Below, one piece after another: positions 59,902 through 64,000 of a DNA stretch of 64,000 bases. Origin of the DNA: Gaiellaceae bacterium (GTDB taxonomy: Bacteria > Actinomycetota > Thermoleophilia > Gaiellales > Gaiellaceae); assembly GCA_030446625.1 (NCBI GenBank), contig JAUJMY010000001.1:25191-89190 (forward strand), read 5' to 3'. Each line of letters begins with the position of its first letter. The first letter of the stretch is position 1. The position numbers and the translations under genes are program-made. Below the pieces are notes generated by a model. It was not told the DNA's origin. It ran no database searches and was given only the letters and a program-made list of their open reading frames with translations.

Positions 59902-60962
59902 TCGTCGAGAGCGTCTCGCTCCGCGACTACCGCTCGTACGCGCGGCTCGACCTCGACCTCGAGCCGGGGCTTGTGCTCGCTGTCGGTCCGAACGGCGCCG
60001 GGAAGACGAACCTGCTCGAGTCGCTGCACCTGGGAACGCAGGGCTTCTCGCCGCGCACCCGCTCCGACGCGCAGCTGATCCGCTTCGGCGAGCGCGCGTC
60101 GCGCGTCGCCGTCCGCGGGCGGCGAGCCGGCGGCGCCCCGATCGAGATCGAACTCGTGCTCGGCGCCGCCGACGGCCGCCGGGCGCGCGTGAACGGTGCG
60201 CCGCTGCGCGCGGCCGAACAGCTCCGCGCCGAGGTCGCGACGCTCGTCTTCACGCCCGACCGGCTCGCGGTCGTGAAGGGCGGACCGGCGGTCAGGCGCT
60301 CGTACCTCGACCGCGCGCTCGCCCGTCTCTACCCCGCGCGTGCCGGTCTCTCCACCTCGTACGCGGCCGCGGTCGGGCAGCGGAACGCCGCGCTGCGCAG
60401 GGTCGCGCTCGGCTTCTCCACCCGCGACGCGCTCGAGCCGTGGACGGAGAGCGTCGCGGGCCTCGGCGCGGAGCTCGTGGCCGCCCGGACCGACGCCGTG
60501 GCGCTGCTGACGCCCGTGTTCGCGGAGCGGGCGCGGGAGCTGGGGCTTCCGGACGCGGCGCTCGCCTACGCCGCGGAACCGCCGACGGTCGGGTCCCTCT
60601 CGACGCGGCTCGAGCGCGACCTCGAGCGTGGCACCACCGGCGCCGGGCCGCACCTCGACGACGTCGGGATCGCGTCGGGGACGCGCGAGCTTCGCACGTA
60701 CGGCTCGCAGGGGGAGCAGCGGCTGGCGGTGCTGTCGCTCCTGCTCGCCGAGGCGGAGCTGATCGCCGAGCGGACCGGCGCGCCGCCGCTCCTGCTCCTC
60801 GACGACGTCCTCTCGGAGCTCGACCCGCAGCGCCGGCGCGTGCTCGCCGAGCGCGTCGCGAGCCGCGGCCAGACGCTGGTCACGTCGACGACCGCGGCGG
60901 CTCTGCCGACGCAGCCGGACCAGCTGCTCGAGGTGGTTCCGGGGGAGGTGCGGGTCGCGTGA
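59898..60962 (+). CDS. recF: DNA replication and repair protein RecF
   Basis: A 354-residue SMC-like ATPase: IVESVSLRDYRSYARLDLDL, Walker A GPNGAGKTNLLESL near 30-43, RSYLDRALARLYP near 134, signature TYGSQGEQRLAVLSLLLAEA and Walker B LLLLDDVLSELDPQRR near 295. CTG 59898 overlaps the dnaN stop (CTGA) and gives the full N-terminus; the first standard start, GTG 59973, would delete the first strand before Walker A. Confidence 0.92.
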   Translation: MIVESVSLRDYRSYARLDLDLEPGLVLAVGPNGAGKTNLLESLHLGTQGFSPRTRSDAQLIRFGERASRVAVRGRRAGGAPIEIELVLGAADGRRARVNGAPLRAAEQLRAEVATLVFTPDRLAVVKGGPAVRRSYLDRALARLYPARAGLSTSYAAAVGQRNAALRRVALGFSTRDALEPWTESVAGLGAELVAARTDAVALLTPVFAERARELGLPDAALAYAAEPPTVGSLSTRLERDLERGTTGAGPHLDDVGIASGTRELRTYGSQGEQRLAVLSLLLAEAELIAERTGAPPLLLLDDVLSELDPQRRRVLAERVASRGQTLVTSTTAAALPTQPDQLLEVVPGEVRVA

Positions 60963-61426
60963 CGGAGCGCATCGGGGACGCCGTCCGGCGCGAGCTCGGC
61001 CGGTTCGGACCAGCGGCCGCCGGAATGACGGCGCTCGTCGACGTCTGGCCGGGCGTCGTGGGCGCCGGGATCGCGCGCAACGCGTGGCCGGCGCGGATCT
61101 CCCGCGACGGCACGCTGCACGTCAACGCCGACTCGTCCGCCTGGGCGTTCGAGCTCGCGCAGCTCGCGCCGACGATCCTCGAGCGGCTCCGCGCCGCGCT
61201 CGGGAGCGAGGCCCCGCGTGCCCTCCGGTTCGCCGTCGGCCGCCTGCCCGAGACCGCCGCCGGCGAGGCTGCCGAGGGTGCGCGCGAGCCCGTCCGAGCC
61301 GGCCCCGCGGAACGCGCCCGCGCCGCGGAGCTGACGGCGGAGATCGACGACGACGAGCTGCGCGCGCTCGTCGCGCGAGCGGCGGCGGCGAGCCTCGCGC
61401 GACCGCCTGACGACCACCGCTTCTGA
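60959..61426 (+). CDS. DciA-like DUF721 protein
   Basis: A 155-residue protein with the DUF721/DciA core: WPGVVGAGIARNAWPARISRDGTLHVNADSSAWAFELAQL (in parts near 29-68) followed by a variable tail. DciA-type proteins help load replicative helicase. GTG overlaps the recF stop (GTGA), and the gene lies between recF and gyrB as in other actinobacteria. Confidence 0.8.
   Translation: MTERIGDAVRRELGRFGPAAAGMTALVDVWPGVVGAGIARNAWPARISRDGTLHVNADSSAWAFELAQLAPTILERLRAALGSEAPRALRFAVGRLPETAAGEAAEGAREPVRAGPAERARAAELTAEIDDDELRALVARAAAASLARPPDDHRF

Positions 61427-64000
<2,574 letters not shown>

Overview
The window is a continuous chromosomal segment from a very GC-rich actinobacterium, most likely of class Thermoleophilia (Gaiellales/Solirubrobacterales type); this placement is an inference from family resemblance and base composition, not a database result. 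It holds the replication-origin neighbourhood (gyrA fragment, gyrB, dciA-like, recF, dnaN, dnaA, rpmH, rnpA, yidD, yidC, jag/khpB, rsmG, parA, parB) and about 52 kb to its left. No phage, transposase, CRISPR array or rRNA operon was seen. Two tRNA genes are present (Phe-GAA, Ile-GAT).

Layout. 0-3.8 kb: HD/OB-fold protein, EamA transporter, an ArsR-type repressor divergent from a 16-codon cysteine-rich mini-gene and an esterase, and a cupin. 3.75-7.5 kb: YchF-like GTPase, sigma factor, methylmalonyl-CoA epimerase, then an RHH-RHH-DUF4097 operon with its own operator. 7.6-12.7 kb: short FtsH-type protease, methyltransferase, an NAD-salvage group (nicotinate phosphoribosyltransferase, NUDIX, nicotinamidase-like) and DUF1385. 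12.7-20.8 kb: pabB-pabC, tryptophan dioxygenase-methyltransferase-M20 peptidase, rarA, arginase, tRNA-Phe, SAM hydroxide adenosyltransferase. 20.8-26.6 kb: ccmA-ccmB-ccmC-ccmD-like-ccsA/hemX-hemA-hemC-hemD, coupling cytochrome c maturation with heme synthesis. 26.7-32.6 kb: a frameshifted secreted protein, UbiA-type prenyltransferase, mog-moaC, two trehalose-forming glycosyltransferases. 32.6-41.3 kb: RsbW-like kinase, HtrA, a two-component system, M28 membrane peptidase with a frameshifted sortase, moeA and a GT2. 41.4-51.2 kb: cell-envelope glycosyltransferases, PBP1-type synthase, MscS channel, PIG-V-like protein, HAD, CPBP protease, PrcB-like protein. 51.2-64 kb: bifunctional nuclease, small hypotheticals, tRNA-Ile and the origin region.

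Gene expression signals are unusually readable. At least fifteen genes have a TANNNT-like -10 element five to seven bases before the start codon, which implies leaderless mRNAs. Inside operons, starts are mostly coupled by ATGA or GTGA overlaps. Four genes (pncB-like, GT4, PrcB-like, recF) appear to begin with CTG.

The most unusual items are: the 16-residue peptide with seven cysteines under an ArsR-type operator (2102-2152); a 12-codon leaderless leader peptide whose stop overlaps the gyrB start (61438-61476); a 22-bp palindromic block shared by the ccmA/ccmB junction and the inside of rsmG; a parS-like site at 34363-34378; and an RHH operator lying exactly between -35 and -10. Two genes carry frameshifts that could be real or assembly errors.
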